NCBI RefSeq assembly: GCF_018070465.1
Contig: NZ_JAGPXT010000001.1
Coordinates: 372,001 to 436,000, forward strand
Length of the DNA stretch: 64,000 nucleotides
Reading direction: 5' to 3'
Source of the DNA: Micromonospora sp. C95
GTDB lineage: Bacteria > Actinomycetota > Actinomycetes > Mycobacteriales > Micromonosporaceae
The notes beneath the pieces were generated by a model. It did not search any database. It worked only from the letters and a program-made list of their open reading frames with translations, and was not told the DNA's origin. This document shows positions 7,572-16,263 of this stretch, one piece after another. The position numbers and the translations under genes are program-made. Position 1 is the stretch's first letter, and each line of letters opens with the position of its first letter.

Positions 7572-9125
7572 GTGACCCAGGTCGGCGAGGGTCAGGACGC
7601 GGACGAGACCACTCCGCCGGTCATGACCTTCGGTGCTCCGACGGCCGGTGAGATCCTCGCCGAACGTTACGAACTGGTCGAGCACATCAACAACGACAGC
7701 GCCGGCCGGCTGGTCTGGCGCGGGGTCGACGTCGTGCTGCGCCGGCCCGTCGCGGTCGTCATGCGCTACCCGGGCGGCGAGTCCGCCACCGAGATGCTTC
7801 AGGCCGCGGTCGCCGCCAGCCGGGTCGTACACCCCAACCTCGTCGGGGTGTACGACGCCATCGACGAAGCCGAGCGGGCCTACGTGGTGCGCGAGTGGGT
7901 CGACGGTCAGTCGCTGCGGGACCTTGTCGCGGGTGGGCCGTTGGACGCCGCCCGCGCGACCGCCGTCGGTAACTCCGTCGCCAGCGCCCTGGCCGCCGTG
8001 CACGCCACCGGCATGGTGCACGGCAACGTGCATCCGGGCACGGTGATGATCAGCGATGACGGCCGGGTGGTGCTGGCGGACGCCCGTACCGACGGTGACG
8101 ACAGCCAGGAGAGTGACGTCCGGGCCGTCGGCGGCATCCTCTACTTCGCGATGACCGGCTACTGGCCGCACGCCGAGGTGCCGCTGCGCGGTGCCACCGC
8201 CGGGCACGGACGGGCGGCGATTCCCGACGCGGTACGCGATGCCAACGGTGCGGTCGCGGCGCCCCGTCAGGTGCGGGCCGGTGTGCCGGCCTACCTGGAC
8301 GACCTGACCATGGATCTGCTCGACGCCGAGATCGCCCCGCCCCCGTCGGACGTGCTGACGGCCGAGTTGGCCCGGCTCGACGTGCCGGATGACGATTACC
8401 TCGACAACAGTGGCCCGCTGCGGTTCGCCGGCGAGACCGGCGAGGAGCCGTCACCGTTGGCCGCGGCCGGCGGGCGCAAGGTCGCCCTGGGCATCGCCGG
8501 GCTGCTGGCGGTGGCACTGATCGGGCTGCTCATCGGGATCAGCACGCTCGGCGACGACGGCGAAGATCCGCAGACCAACCCCGTCGCCGCGCCGACCTCC
8601 AGCGCGCCGGTGAGTTCGGAGCCGGCACCGCCCGCGGCACAGAACCTCCAGATCAGCGGTGCCCGGATCATCGATCCCGACAGCCGCAACCGCAGTGAGG
8701 TCCGCGACGCCGAGAAGGTCTTCGACGGCAACCAGGACGACGGCTGGTCGACCGAGACCTACCCGAGCAGCAATTTCGGCAACTTCAAGCGGGGCATGGG
8801 CGTCTGGATCGACCTCGGCGCCGAGCGGACCGTCAAGTCGGTGCAGGTCAACCTCTCCAGCACCGGAGCCTCGGCAGAACTGCTCACCGGCACCACCGAC
8901 GCACCCTCCTCCGATGCCGGCGACGAAAAGATCGTCACCGACTACCTGAAGGACAAGAACCGGATCGGGCAGCCCTTCGAGGAGCACGACGGCACCACGA
9001 TGACCTTTGACGGCTTCGACGCCGACAAGAAGTACCGCTACCTGTTGTTCTGGATCACCGATCTGCCGTCCGGCGGCAACGGCTTCAAGGTCGGCGTCCA
9101 GGAGATCACGGTCCAGGGGTCATGA
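7572..9125 (+). CDS. Membrane pseudokinase with extracellular C-terminal domain (MviN-associated)
   Basis: The 517-residue protein starts with a kinase-fold domain of about 270 residues. All three catalytic motifs are lost: the ATP-binding Lys is Met64 (PVAVVM), HRDxxxxN is HGNVHPGTVM (150 onward) and DFG is ADA (about 169-171). A single membrane helix spans about 304-324 and is followed by a Pro/Ser linker and a C-terminal extracellular domain resembling the discoidin-type domain of mycobacterial MviN. By homology it should be a phospho-dependent scaffold for the cell-wall machinery. Start GTG 7572 has GGAGG 4 bases upstream; ATG 7521 (17 codons longer) is also possible. It precedes the ECF sigma gene. 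Confidence 0.88.
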   Translation: MTQVGEGQDADETTPPVMTFGAPTAGEILAERYELVEHINNDSAGRLVWRGVDVVLRRPVAVVMRYPGGESATEMLQAAVAASRVVHPNLVGVYDAIDEAERAYVVREWVDGQSLRDLVAGGPLDAARATAVGNSVASALAAVHATGMVHGNVHPGTVMISDDGRVVLADARTDGDDSQESDVRAVGGILYFAMTGYWPHAEVPLRGATAGHGRAAIPDAVRDANGAVAAPRQVRAGVPAYLDDLTMDLLDAEIAPPPSDVLTAELARLDVPDDDYLDNSGPLRFAGETGEEPSPLAAAGGRKVALGIAGLLAVALIGLLIGISTLGDDGEDPQTNPVAAPTSSAPVSSEPAPPAAQNLQISGARIIDPDSRNRSEVRDAEKVFDGNQDDGWSTETYPSSNFGNFKRGMGVWIDLGAERTVKSVQVNLSSTGASAELLTGTTDAPSSDAGDEKIVTDYLKDKNRIGQPFEEHDGTTMTFDGFDADKKYRYLLFWITDLPSGGNGFKVGVQEITVQGS

Positions 9126-9189
9126 GACACCAGCACGGCGGCAGCCACCGGGTCGGGTGATGGAGGTACGCGACGCCGGAGGCGACCAC

Positions 9190-9900
9190 ATGGGCGCCGC
9201 TTCCGTGGACGGCACGGTGAGCGATCTCGATCTGCTGCGCGCCCATGTCGCCGGGAACCGGGACGCCTTCGGCGAGTTGTTCCGCCGGCACCGGGACCGG
9301 CTCTGGGCGGTCGCCCTGCGTACGCTCGGCGACCGTGAGGAGGCCGCGGACGCCCTCCAGGACGCGCTGCTGTCCGCCCATCGCGCGGCCGGCCGGTTCC
9401 GGGGTGACTCGGCGGTCACCACCTGGTTGCACCGGATCGTGGTAAACGCCTGCCTCGACCGGATCCGCCGACGGCGGGCTCACCCGACGGTGCCGTTACC
9501 CGACGGAGTGCACGGCCCCGAGAACGGTCCGGCCACCGGCGGCGTGGAGCCGGCCGCACCGGAACGCGACCACGATACGGCGATGGTCGTCCGGGACGCC
9601 CTGGCCGCGTTGCCACTGGAGCAGCGGGCCGCCCTCGTGCTGGTGGACGTGCAGGGCTACCCGGTCGCCGAGGTCGCGCGGATCCTCGGTGTCGCCGAAG
9701 GGACGGTCAAGAGTCGCTGCGCCCGGGGCCGTGCCCGGCTCGCGGTCACGCTCGGCCACCTGCGGCCGGGCGCCGGGCCGGCGAGCGCTTCCCGCGCGGA
9801 CGTGCCGGACGTCACCGGCGGGAACCCGAAGGAGCCGTCGGGCGTCCGATCGGGGTCGGGGCGGTCCCGACCGACCGCCAACCAGCAGGAGGAAGCGTGA
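9190..9900 (+). CDS. sigM: ECF RNA polymerase sigma factor, SigM-like
   Basis: The 236-residue protein has sigma-70 region 2 (DAFGELFRRHRDRLW... DREEAADALQDALL) and region 4 (LPLEQRAALVLVDVQGYPVAEVARI, split here as LPLEQRAALVLVDV and the GVAEGTVKSRCARGRARL helix-turn-helix). Start ATG 9190 has GGAGG at 9178-9182 with 7-base spacing. The gene order MviN-pseudokinase, sigma, anti-sigma, trxB, trxA matches mycobacterial Rv3910-Rv3914, where the sigma factor is SigM. The C-terminal tail of about 55 residues is longer than usual and low in complexity. It overlaps the next gene by 4 bases, implying translational coupling. Confidence 0.92.
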   Translation: MGAASVDGTVSDLDLLRAHVAGNRDAFGELFRRHRDRLWAVALRTLGDREEAADALQDALLSAHRAAGRFRGDSAVTTWLHRIVVNACLDRIRRRRAHPTVPLPDGVHGPENGPATGGVEPAAPERDHDTAMVVRDALAALPLEQRAALVLVDVQGYPVAEVARILGVAEGTVKSRCARGRARLAVTLGHLRPGAGPASASRADVPDVTGGNPKEPSGVRSGSGRSRPTANQQEEA

Positions 9901-11006
9901 GCGCCGGGGAGTTCAGCGCGGTCGATCACGACCTGCTCGCCGACTACCTCGGCGGCGCACTGGACGGCACCCCCGAGCACGCCGAGATCGCCCGACGGGT
10001 GGCGCAGGACCCGGCGTGGGCCCGCGCCCACGCTCGTCTGGCCCCGGCCATGGACAGCGTCCGGGCCGAGCTGGCCGGGTTGGGTGAGCCGACGCTTGAG
10101 CTTCCGCCGGAGGTCACCGACCGGATCAGCGCTGCTCTCGCCGCTGCCGATCCGCTCACCGCACCTACCGCCGAGGTCGCGCCGACGACAGCGGCTGCCG
10201 AGCACTCGGAGCAGGCGCCAGCGGCCACCGGCGACGGGATTGCCGCCGTCGACGAGCCCGGCCTGACGCCGACCGGCGGGAAGGTGACGGTCGTACCGAC
10301 CCAGCCGCTGGGTGGTCCCCGGCGACCCGGTGGGCCGCTGCGACCGGGGCAGGATCGGACCTCGTCGTCACGGCCGGGGTCGCGACGTCGCCGCTGGGCG
10401 CGGGTTGCCGGGCCGGTTGCCCTCGCCACCGCCGCCGTGGTCGGTCTGGGTGCGCTTCAACTGTTCCAGCCCGGCAGGGGGGGCGATGTCGCCACCGACA
10501 CCGCCCTGAACGACCCGGTCGTCAGTCCCGCAGTGCCGCACGCGTTCCCACCGGGCTCCGGGGGGCAGCCCGACACGAAGTCGGCGCCCGAACGCGCCGC
10601 CGCGGCGAGCGGTGCTGCGTACCGGGTCGTCGACCCCCCGCAGCGCAGCGACACCGACTACACGCCGGAGTCGCTGGCCCGCCCGATGTCGAGCGTCCGG
10701 CAGTTCTCCAGCAGTGGTGATCCGGGACTCGGTGCGGAGAACCAGGAGCGTCTGGCCGGCCCGGGCGATCTGGCCCGGCTCGGCGACCAGACGGCGCTGA
10801 GCGCCTGCCTCGCCGAGATCGGTGCGGAACACGGCGGCGGACCGCTGGTCTTCGAGTTCATCGACTACGCCCGCTTCCAGGGGCTGCCGGCGCTGGTCCT
10901 CCGGTTCACCGATGCATCCGGCACGAACTGGGCGTGGGTCAGCGGCCCGGAGTGCGGGGTGCCTGGGTCCGGCTCGGACGCGCGTTACCGTACGCGGGTA
11001 GGGTGA
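9897..11006 (+). CDS. Probable membrane anti-sigma factor (RsmA-like)
   Basis: GTG 9897 overlaps the sigma stop (GTGA) and has AGGAGGAA just upstream. The 369-residue product has a cytoplasmic N-terminal segment starting VDHDLLADYLGGALDGTPEHAEIARRVAQDP, listed here by its ends DLLADYLGGAL and EIARRVAQDP, which resembles the short sigma-binding region of anti-sigma factors. One membrane helix follows (VALATAAVVGLGALQLF, about residues 165-185) and an extracytoplasmic domain with two Cys. No zinc-binding HxxxCxxC motif is seen, so it is not a ZAS-type anti-sigma. The role is inferred from position and topology. Confidence 0.8.
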   Translation: MSAGEFSAVDHDLLADYLGGALDGTPEHAEIARRVAQDPAWARAHARLAPAMDSVRAELAGLGEPTLELPPEVTDRISAALAAADPLTAPTAEVAPTTAAAEHSEQAPAATGDGIAAVDEPGLTPTGGKVTVVPTQPLGGPRRPGGPLRPGQDRTSSSRPGSRRRRWARVAGPVALATAAVVGLGALQLFQPGRGGDVATDTALNDPVVSPAVPHAFPPGSGGQPDTKSAPERAAAASGAAYRVVDPPQRSDTDYTPESLARPMSSVRQFSSSGDPGLGAENQERLAGPGDLARLGDQTALSACLAEIGAEHGGGPLVFEFIDYARFQGLPALVLRFTDASGTNWAWVSGPECGVPGSGSDARYRTRVG

Positions 11007-11065
11007 TCCTGCGGTCGCTGGACTTTTGACCGTCCACGTGACCTGACCCACCGGGTGGCCGACTC

Positions 11066-11093
11066 GGGAATTCCCGCTTCGTACGATGACGTT
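11066..11093 (+). promoter_or_regulatory. SigR/SigH-type promoter for trxBA
   Basis: GGGAAT at 11066-11071 is followed by GTT at 11091-11093 with 19 bases between. This matches the thiol-stress promoter pattern GGAAT-N18/20-GTT recognised by Streptomyces SigR and mycobacterial SigH, both known to drive trxB operons. It lies about 90 bases before the trxB start. Confidence 0.6.
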
Positions 11094-11180
11094 CTGCACA
11101 TCAGTTGCCGCCGCGTCGGCACTCGGATCGGCATCGGCGGGTACGCCGGTGACGACAGTCAACACGATTGGGAGACGGCA

Positions 11181-12131
11181 GTGGACGAGGTCCGCAACCT
11201 GGTCATCATCGGCTCCGGGCCGGCCGGTTACACGGCGGCGGTCTACGCGGCGCGTGCCAACCTCAAGCCACTGGTGATCGAGGGCGTGCAGTCCGGCGGC
11301 GCGCTGATGACCACCACCGAGGTGGAGAACTTCCCCGGTTTCGCCGACGGCATCCTCGGCCCCGAGCTGATGGACAACATGCGTAAGCAGGCCGAGCGGT
11401 TCGGCGCCGAGTTCCTGACCGACGACGTCACCCGGGTCGAGCTGACCGACACCGGTCACCCCGGCGCGCTGAGCACCGTCTGGGTCGGCGAGACCGCGTA
11501 CCGTGCCCGGGCCGTGATCCTCGCCACGGGTTCCGCCTGGCGCCCGCTCGGCGTACCCGGCGAGCAGGAGTACCTGGGCCACGGCGTCTCCTCCTGCGCC
11601 ACCTGTGACGGTTTCTTCTTCCGCAACCAGCACATCGTGGTCGTCGGTGGTGGCGACTCGGCGATGGAGGAGGCCAGCTTCCTGACCCGCTTCGCCGACT
11701 CGGTGACGATCCTGCACCGCCGGGACTCGTTCCGGGCGAGCAAGATCATGGCGGAGCGGGCACTGAGCAACGACAAGATCAAGGTCGAGTGGAACACCGT
11801 GGTGGAGGAGGTGCTCGGCGCGGACGGCAAGGTTTCCGGCGTACGGGTGCGCAACGTCCACACCGGCGAGGCCAAGGTGCTCGACGTCACCGGCGTGTTC
11901 GTGGCGATCGGCCACGACCCGCGCAGCGAGCTGTTCCGGGGACAGGTGGAGATGGACGACGAGGGGTACGTGAAGGTGCAGGCCCCCAGCACCCGGACCA
12001 GCATCCCTGGCGTCTTCGCCGCCGGTGACCTGGTCGACCACACGTACCGGCAGGCGATCACCGCGGCCGGGACCGGCTGCGCGGCCGCCCTGGACGCGGA
12101 ACGCTTCATCGCCACGCTGCCCAAGGGCTGA
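11181..12131 (+). CDS. trxB: Thioredoxin-disulfide reductase
   Basis: FAD- and NADPH-dependent reductase of thioredoxin. The 316-residue protein has the FAD-binding [10 protein letters not shown] at the N-terminus, the redox motif SSCATCDG (Cys139 and Cys142), the NADPH motif [13 protein letters not shown] and the C-terminal [11 protein letters not shown] 11181 is chosen because GGGAG lies 6 bases upstream and the Rossmann motif then begins at the usual distance. trxA follows after 26 bases, so both are co-transcribed, probably from the SigR-type promoter at 11066. Confidence 0.97.
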   Translation: MDEVRNLVIIGSGPAGYTAAVYAARANLKPLVIEGVQSGGALMTTTEVENFPGFADGILGPELMDNMRKQAERFGAEFLTDDVTRVELTDTGHPGALSTVWVGETAYRARAVILATGSAWRPLGVPGEQEYLGHGVSSCATCDGFFFRNQHIVVVGGGDSAMEEASFLTRFADSVTILHRRDSFRASKIMAERALSNDKIKVEWNTVVEEVLGADGKVSGVRVRNVHTGEAKVLDVTGVFVAIGHDPRSELFRGQVEMDDEGYVKVQAPSTRTSIPGVFAAGDLVDHTYRQAITAAGTGCAAALDAERFIATLPKG

Positions 12132-12157
12132 AGACACAACGCAGGAGGAGGGTCAAA

Positions 12158-12481
12158 GTGGGAGCAACCAAGTCGGTCACCGACGCAAGCTTCGCCGCAG
12201 ACGTGCTGAAGTCCGACAAGCCGGTCCTGGTGGATTTCTGGGCCGAGTGGTGTGGGCCGTGCCGCAAGGTGTCGCCGCTGCTGGAGGAGATCGCCGGTGA
12301 GATGGGCGACCAGGTCAGCATCGTCAAGCTCAACATCGACGAGAACCCGGAGACCGCCCGGACGTACCGGGTGATGTCGGTGCCGACCCTCACCGTGTTC
12401 AAGAACGGTGAGCCGGTGCAGTCGATCGCCGGTGCCAAGCCCAAGGGCGAACTGGTCAAGCTGATCGAATCGGCGCTCTGA
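12158..12481 (+). CDS. trxA: Thioredoxin
   Basis: Small cytoplasmic disulfide reductant of 107 residues with the canonical WCGPCRK active site (Cys32, Cys35), the cis-Pro loop SVPTLTVF and the Asp of VDFWAEW. GTG 12158 is preceded by a near-perfect AGGAGGAGGG ribosome-binding site. It is the last gene of the trxBA operon and is followed by a clear terminator. Confidence 0.97.
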   Translation: MGATKSVTDASFAADVLKSDKPVLVDFWAEWCGPCRKVSPLLEEIAGEMGDQVSIVKLNIDENPETARTYRVMSVPTLTVFKNGEPVQSIAGAKPKGELVKLIESAL

Positions 12482-12499
12482 CCCCAGCGACGACGTCGC

Positions 12500-12545
12500 C
12501 GTCGACCCCGTGCCGGGCCCACCGGCACGGGGTCGACGCGTTTTT
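12500..12545 (+). terminator. Rho-independent terminator of trxBA
   Basis: A 17-bp perfect stem (12500-12516 with 12522-12538, CGTCGACCCCGTGCCGG on the left arm) has a 5-base loop and is followed by CG and TTTTT at 12541-12545. Confidence 0.93.
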
Positions 12546-12687
12546 GGCCGCCCGCCACCCCAGCGGATCGCCCAGCGCATAACCTCGAACCGGGGCCGCC
12601 GGACGCCGGTGAGCACCTGGTCCCCGCCCGCGGCAGCCACCCGTCGGCGGGGTCCGGCAGCCACCGACCGTGCAGAGGGGGTCGTGC

Positions 12688-13854
12688 GTGCGTCCGATCC
12701 GTCCCGGTGACCGGGGACCCGCAGTGATCGAGATCCGTGCCGTGTTGACCGGTCTCGACCTGCTGTCAAAGGCGACCGGCCCGCACAGCGACGAGTTCGA
12801 CCCGGCGACCGAACGGGCGGTCCGCGCGTTCCAGCAGTCGCGGGGGCTCAGCGTCGACGGCCGGGTCGGCGCCGAGACCTGGCGGGCCCTCGACGCCGCT
12901 CGCTGGCGGCTGGGCGCCCGCACCCTCTACCACGCGGTGCCGGTGCCGCTGACCGGCGAGGATGTCCGGTCGCTCCAGGAACGGCTGCTGGAGATGGGGT
13001 ACGACACCGGCGGGGCCGACGCCATCTACGGCATCCGCACCTCGCGGGCGGTGGCCCAGTTCCAGCGTGAGGTGGGACTCGTCCCGGACGGCACCTGCGG
13101 CCCGCACACGATGGGCGCCCTGCGCCGGCTGGGGCGCAAGGTGGTCGGCGGCCGGCCGCAGTGGTTGCGCGAGTCCGACGCCATCCGGCAGTCCGGCCCG
13201 ACCCTGGTCGGTCGGACAGTGGTGATCGACCCGGGCCATGGCGGAACCGACCCGGGTGTGGTGGTGGCGGACGGCCCGCTGCGCTGGACCGAGGCGGACC
13301 TGATGCACGATCTGGCCAGCCGGCTGGAGGGACGCCTCGCCGCGTCGGGGGTACGGGTGCAACTCACCCGGGGACCGTCGCCGGAGACCTGCCTGCCCGA
13401 CATCGACCGGGCGCAGCTGGCCAACTCGCTCGGCGCCGACGTGTTCATCTCGCTGCACACCGACGGCCATGCCAACCCGATGGCCGAGGGCGTCGCCACG
13501 TACCACTACGGCACCGACAACGGGGTCACCTCGGCGACCGGTGAACGGCTGGCCGGGCTGGTCCAGCGGGAGATCGTGGCGCGTACCGGGCTGCGGGACT
13601 GCCGTACCCACGCCAAGGCATGGGACCTGCTCCGGATCACCCGGATGCCGGCGGTCCGCGTCGAGGTCGGCTACCTCACCTCGCCGACGGACCTGGAACG
13701 GCTGATCGCTCCCCGGTTCCGGGACACGCTCGTCGAGGCGATGGTGGCTGCGGTGCAGCGGATGTACCTGCCGATCGAACGCGACGTGCCGACCGGCTCG
13801 ATCGACGTCAGCGAGCTGCGGGCCGCGGTCGCCGCCGGCACCGTGGTGGACTGA
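12688..13854 (+). CDS. cwlM: CwlM-like N-acetylmuramoyl-L-alanine amidase-fold protein
   Basis: The 388-residue protein has two peptidoglycan-binding type-1 repeats (about residues 8-65 and 90-150) and an Amidase_3 domain (about 178-370). The zinc and catalytic residues of that family are all visible: His in DPGHGG, Glu in WTEADL, His in SLHTDG and Glu in RVEVGYLTS. No signal peptide is present, so it should be cytoplasmic like mycobacterial CwlM, an activator of MurA rather than a secreted hydrolase. GTG 12688 has AGAGGGGG about 6 bases upstream. The position after trxA matches Rv3915. Confidence 0.9.
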   Translation: MRPIRPGDRGPAVIEIRAVLTGLDLLSKATGPHSDEFDPATERAVRAFQQSRGLSVDGRVGAETWRALDAARWRLGARTLYHAVPVPLTGEDVRSLQERLLEMGYDTGGADAIYGIRTSRAVAQFQREVGLVPDGTCGPHTMGALRRLGRKVVGGRPQWLRESDAIRQSGPTLVGRTVVIDPGHGGTDPGVVVADGPLRWTEADLMHDLASRLEGRLAASGVRVQLTRGPSPETCLPDIDRAQLANSLGADVFISLHTDGHANPMAEGVATYHYGTDNGVTSATGERLAGLVQREIVARTGLRDCRTHAKAWDLLRITRMPAVRVEVGYLTSPTDLERLIAPRFRDTLVEAMVAAVQRMYLPIERDVPTGSIDVSELRAAVAAGTVVD

Positions 13855-13940
13855 GCGGCTCCGCCGGACTGGACAAGGAAGGCCGGCTGCGGCTGGGGCC
13901 GCCGACGCCGGACGTCGGCCGGTCAGGCGTCAGGGCGCGG

Positions 13941-14606
13941 TCAGCCGATCGTGGAGCGGGTGGCCGGTGTCGGTCGGACCGGACGCAGCAACGTCTCCGG
14001 GCTCATCGAGCCGAGCAGCTTCTCCAGCGCGTACTCGACGTCGGACTTCCAGCTCAACGCCGTGCGCAGTTCCAGCCGTAGCCGCGGGAACCGCGGATGC
14101 GGGCGAACCGTCTTGAAGCCCACCGAGAGGAAGAAGTCGGCGGGGGCCACGCACGCTCCGCCCGGATCGGCGGAGTCACCGAACTTCGCATCGCCGAACG
14201 CCTCGATGGCCTTGATCCCCCGCTTGGTCAGATCGCGGGCCACCCCCTGCACCAGCATCCGGCCGAGGCCGCCGCCAGCGAAAGCAGGCACCACGTTCGC
14301 GGTCATCAGCAGCGCCGCGTCGGCGGAGACCGGGGACGTCGGGAAGGCCATCGACCGGGGCACGTAGGCCGGCGGGGCGTACATGACGAACCCGGCTGGC
14401 ATCCCGTCGACGTAGATCAGCTTGCCGCAGGAACCCCATTCGAGCAGCGTCTGCGAGACCCAGGCCTCCTTCTCCAGCCCAGGGTCGCCGGCGGCGCAGG
14501 CGCGGTCCGCGGAAACCGGATCAAGCTCCCAGTACACACATTGGCGGCAGGGCCGGGGCAGGTCCTCCAGGGTGTCCAGGGTCAGGCTGACCAGACGTCG
14601 CGACAT
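13941..14606 (-). CDS. GNAT-family N-acetyltransferase (Rv3916c position)
   Basis: The 221-residue protein contains the acetyl-CoA binding signature of GNAT enzymes around NVVPAFAGGGLGRMLVQG, given as FAGGGLGRMLV, and a C-terminal FFLSVGFKTV strand-loop. The N-terminus has a Cys pair in PCRQCVYWE, followed by further Cys at RACAAG and GSCGK, suggesting a metal or redox site. ATG 14606 has GGGGAAG about 6 bases upstream. It sits between cwlM and parB as the mycobacterial homologue does. The substrate cannot be predicted. Confidence 0.85.
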   Translation of the reverse strand: MSRRLVSLTLDTLEDLPRPCRQCVYWELDPVSADRACAAGDPGLEKEAWVSQTLLEWGSCGKLIYVDGMPAGFVMYAPPAYVPRSMAFPTSPVSADAALLMTANVVPAFAGGGLGRMLVQGVARDLTKRGIKAIEAFGDAKFGDSADPGGACVAPADFFLSVGFKTVRPHPRFPRLRLELRTALSWKSDVEYALEKLLGSMSPETLLRPVRPTPATRSTIG

Positions 14607-14949
14607 TGGCGCTTCCCCACACTAGGCTCGGAGGTGGGACTGGCCCGGACGGCACCGCCGCCGCGGCGGCCCCAGTGGCACCGCCGCCCCAGCGGCCCGA
14701 GTGGCACCGCCGTGTTCCTGCCCCCGACGAGCGATCGTACGCCGCCGCCCGCCGGCAGGGGAGAGTAAGCATGAACGTCCACCTCAGGGATGCCGGCTCC
14801 GGGTCCGCCATCTGGACGCACGAATAATCAGGGGCGCGTAGGGGTGTCCAAGGCGGCTACGATCGACATCCGGCGCGCCGTACGCCATGGTCGCCGGTGT
14901 CCTGGGTATCCGGGATCGGAGCCGTCCGAGCAGCCATCGGGGTGATGTG
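14607..14949. other. Divergent intergenic region with a possible leader peptide
   Basis: About 340 bases separate the GNAT and aminotransferase genes. The left part has three GTGGCACCGCCG-like repeats (14672-14712). A short frame at 14771-14827 has GGGGAGAG upstream of ATG and encodes 18 residues ending IWTHE. A TACGAT hexamer at 14858-14863 could be a -10 box for the aminotransferase. None of these is proven. Confidence 0.35.
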
Positions 14950-16263
14950 ATGACCGGCACGACACTCGACGACTACACCGACCGGTACGCCCGCCGGGTC
15001 CGGGGCATGACGGCGTCGGAGATCAGAGCCCTGTTCGCGGTCGCCAGCCGACCGGAGGTCGTCTCCCTTGCCGGTGGCGCGCCGTACATCGCCGCGCTGC
15101 CGCTGGATGCCGTCGGCGAGATGCTCGGCCGGCTCGGCGCCGAGCACGGCAGCACCACCCTGCAGTACGGCATCGGTCAGGGCACCCTGGAGCTGCGCGA
15201 GCGGATCTGCGAGGTGATGGCCCTGTCCGGCATCGACGCCGCCTGCGGTGCCTCCCCGGAGGACGTGGTGGTGACCGTGGGTGGGCAGCAGGCGCTCGAC
15301 CTGGTGGCCCGCCTCTTCCTGGACCCGGGTGACGTGGTGCTCGCCGAGGGGCCGACCTACGTCGGCGCACTCGGGGTGTTCCAGGCCGCCCAGGCGCAGG
15401 TCGTGCACGTGCCGATGGATGACGACGGGCTGATCCCGGCCGCACTTGAGCTCGCCATCGCGGAGCAGGCCCGGGCCGGACGCCGGGTGAAGTTCCTCTA
15501 CACGATTCCCACCTTCCAGAACCCGACCGGTGTGACGCTCACCGAGCAGCGACGGGAACAGGTCCTCGACATCTGCGAGCGCGCCGGGCTGCTGGTGGTC
15601 GAGGACGACCCGTACGGCCAGTTGGGCTTCGAGAGCGAGGCGCCCGCGCCGCTGCGGGCGCGGCGGCGGGACGGGGTCTTCTACCTCAGCACCTTCTCCA
15701 AGACGTTCGCGCCGGGGCTGCGGGTCGGCTGGATCCTCGCGCCGCATGCGGTGCGCGACAAGCTGGTGATCGCCAGCGAGGCGCAGATTCTCTGCCCCAG
15801 CGCGTACGCGCAGGCCGCCGTCAGCACGTACCTCGGCACCATGCCCTGGCGTGAGCAGCTGAAGGTCTACCGGGAGGTCTACCGGGAGCGGCGGGACGCG
15901 ATGCTCACCGCACTTGGGGACCTGATGCCGGCCGGCACCCGCTGGACCGTACCCGGCGGTGGGCTGTTCGTCTGGGCCACGCTGCCCGACGGGCTGGACT
16001 CGAAGGCGATGATGCCCCGGGCCATCGCCGCCCGGGTCGCCTACGTGCCCGGCACCGGTTTCTACGCCGACGGCAGCGGCAACGGTCACATGCGGCTCAA
16101 CTTCTCGTTCCCGGCACCGGAACGGATCCGGGAGGGCGTACGCCGGTTGGCCAGCGTGATGGAGCAGGACATCGCCATGCGGCGGGTGTTCGGTGCGGTG
16201 GGCGGGGCTGGCGCGCGGCGCGGCAGGACCGGCTGGGACGCGCCAGGACCAGACTTGGCATGA
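14950..16263 (+). CDS. PLP-dependent aminotransferase, class I/II
   Basis: The 437-residue protein is a fold-type I aminotransferase of the 2-aminoadipate/aromatic aminotransferase (LysN/ARO8-like) branch. The N-terminal SLAGGAPY, the GQQALDLVARLFLDPGD segment, the FQNPTGVTL motif and the PLP lysine in TFSKTFAPGLRVGW (Lys251) are all present. No GntR DNA-binding domain precedes it, so it is an enzyme rather than a MocR regulator. ATG 14950 is chosen from the family N-terminus; the ribosome-binding site is weak. Its stop overlaps the next start (ATGA), so it is coupled to an ATP-grasp ligase. The substrate is unknown. Confidence 0.93.
   Translation: MTGTTLDDYTDRYARRVRGMTASEIRALFAVASRPEVVSLAGGAPYIAALPLDAVGEMLGRLGAEHGSTTLQYGIGQGTLELRERICEVMALSGIDAACGASPEDVVVTVGGQQALDLVARLFLDPGDVVLAEGPTYVGALGVFQAAQAQVVHVPMDDDGLIPAALELAIAEQARAGRRVKFLYTIPTFQNPTGVTLTEQRREQVLDICERAGLLVVEDDPYGQLGFESEAPAPLRARRRDGVFYLSTFSKTFAPGLRVGWILAPHAVRDKLVIASEAQILCPSAYAQAAVSTYLGTMPWREQLKVYREVYRERRDAMLTALGDLMPAGTRWTVPGGGLFVWATLPDGLDSKAMMPRAIAARVAYVPGTGFYADGSGNGHMRLNFSFPAPERIREGVRRLASVMEQDIAMRRVFGAVGGAGARRGRTGWDAPGPDLA

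Noticed and set aside
7176..8207. A long minus-strand open frame opposite the pseudokinase start
   Set aside because: It is antisense to a gene with clear domains, lacks a ribosome-binding site and has the composition typical of a shadow frame in high-GC DNA.
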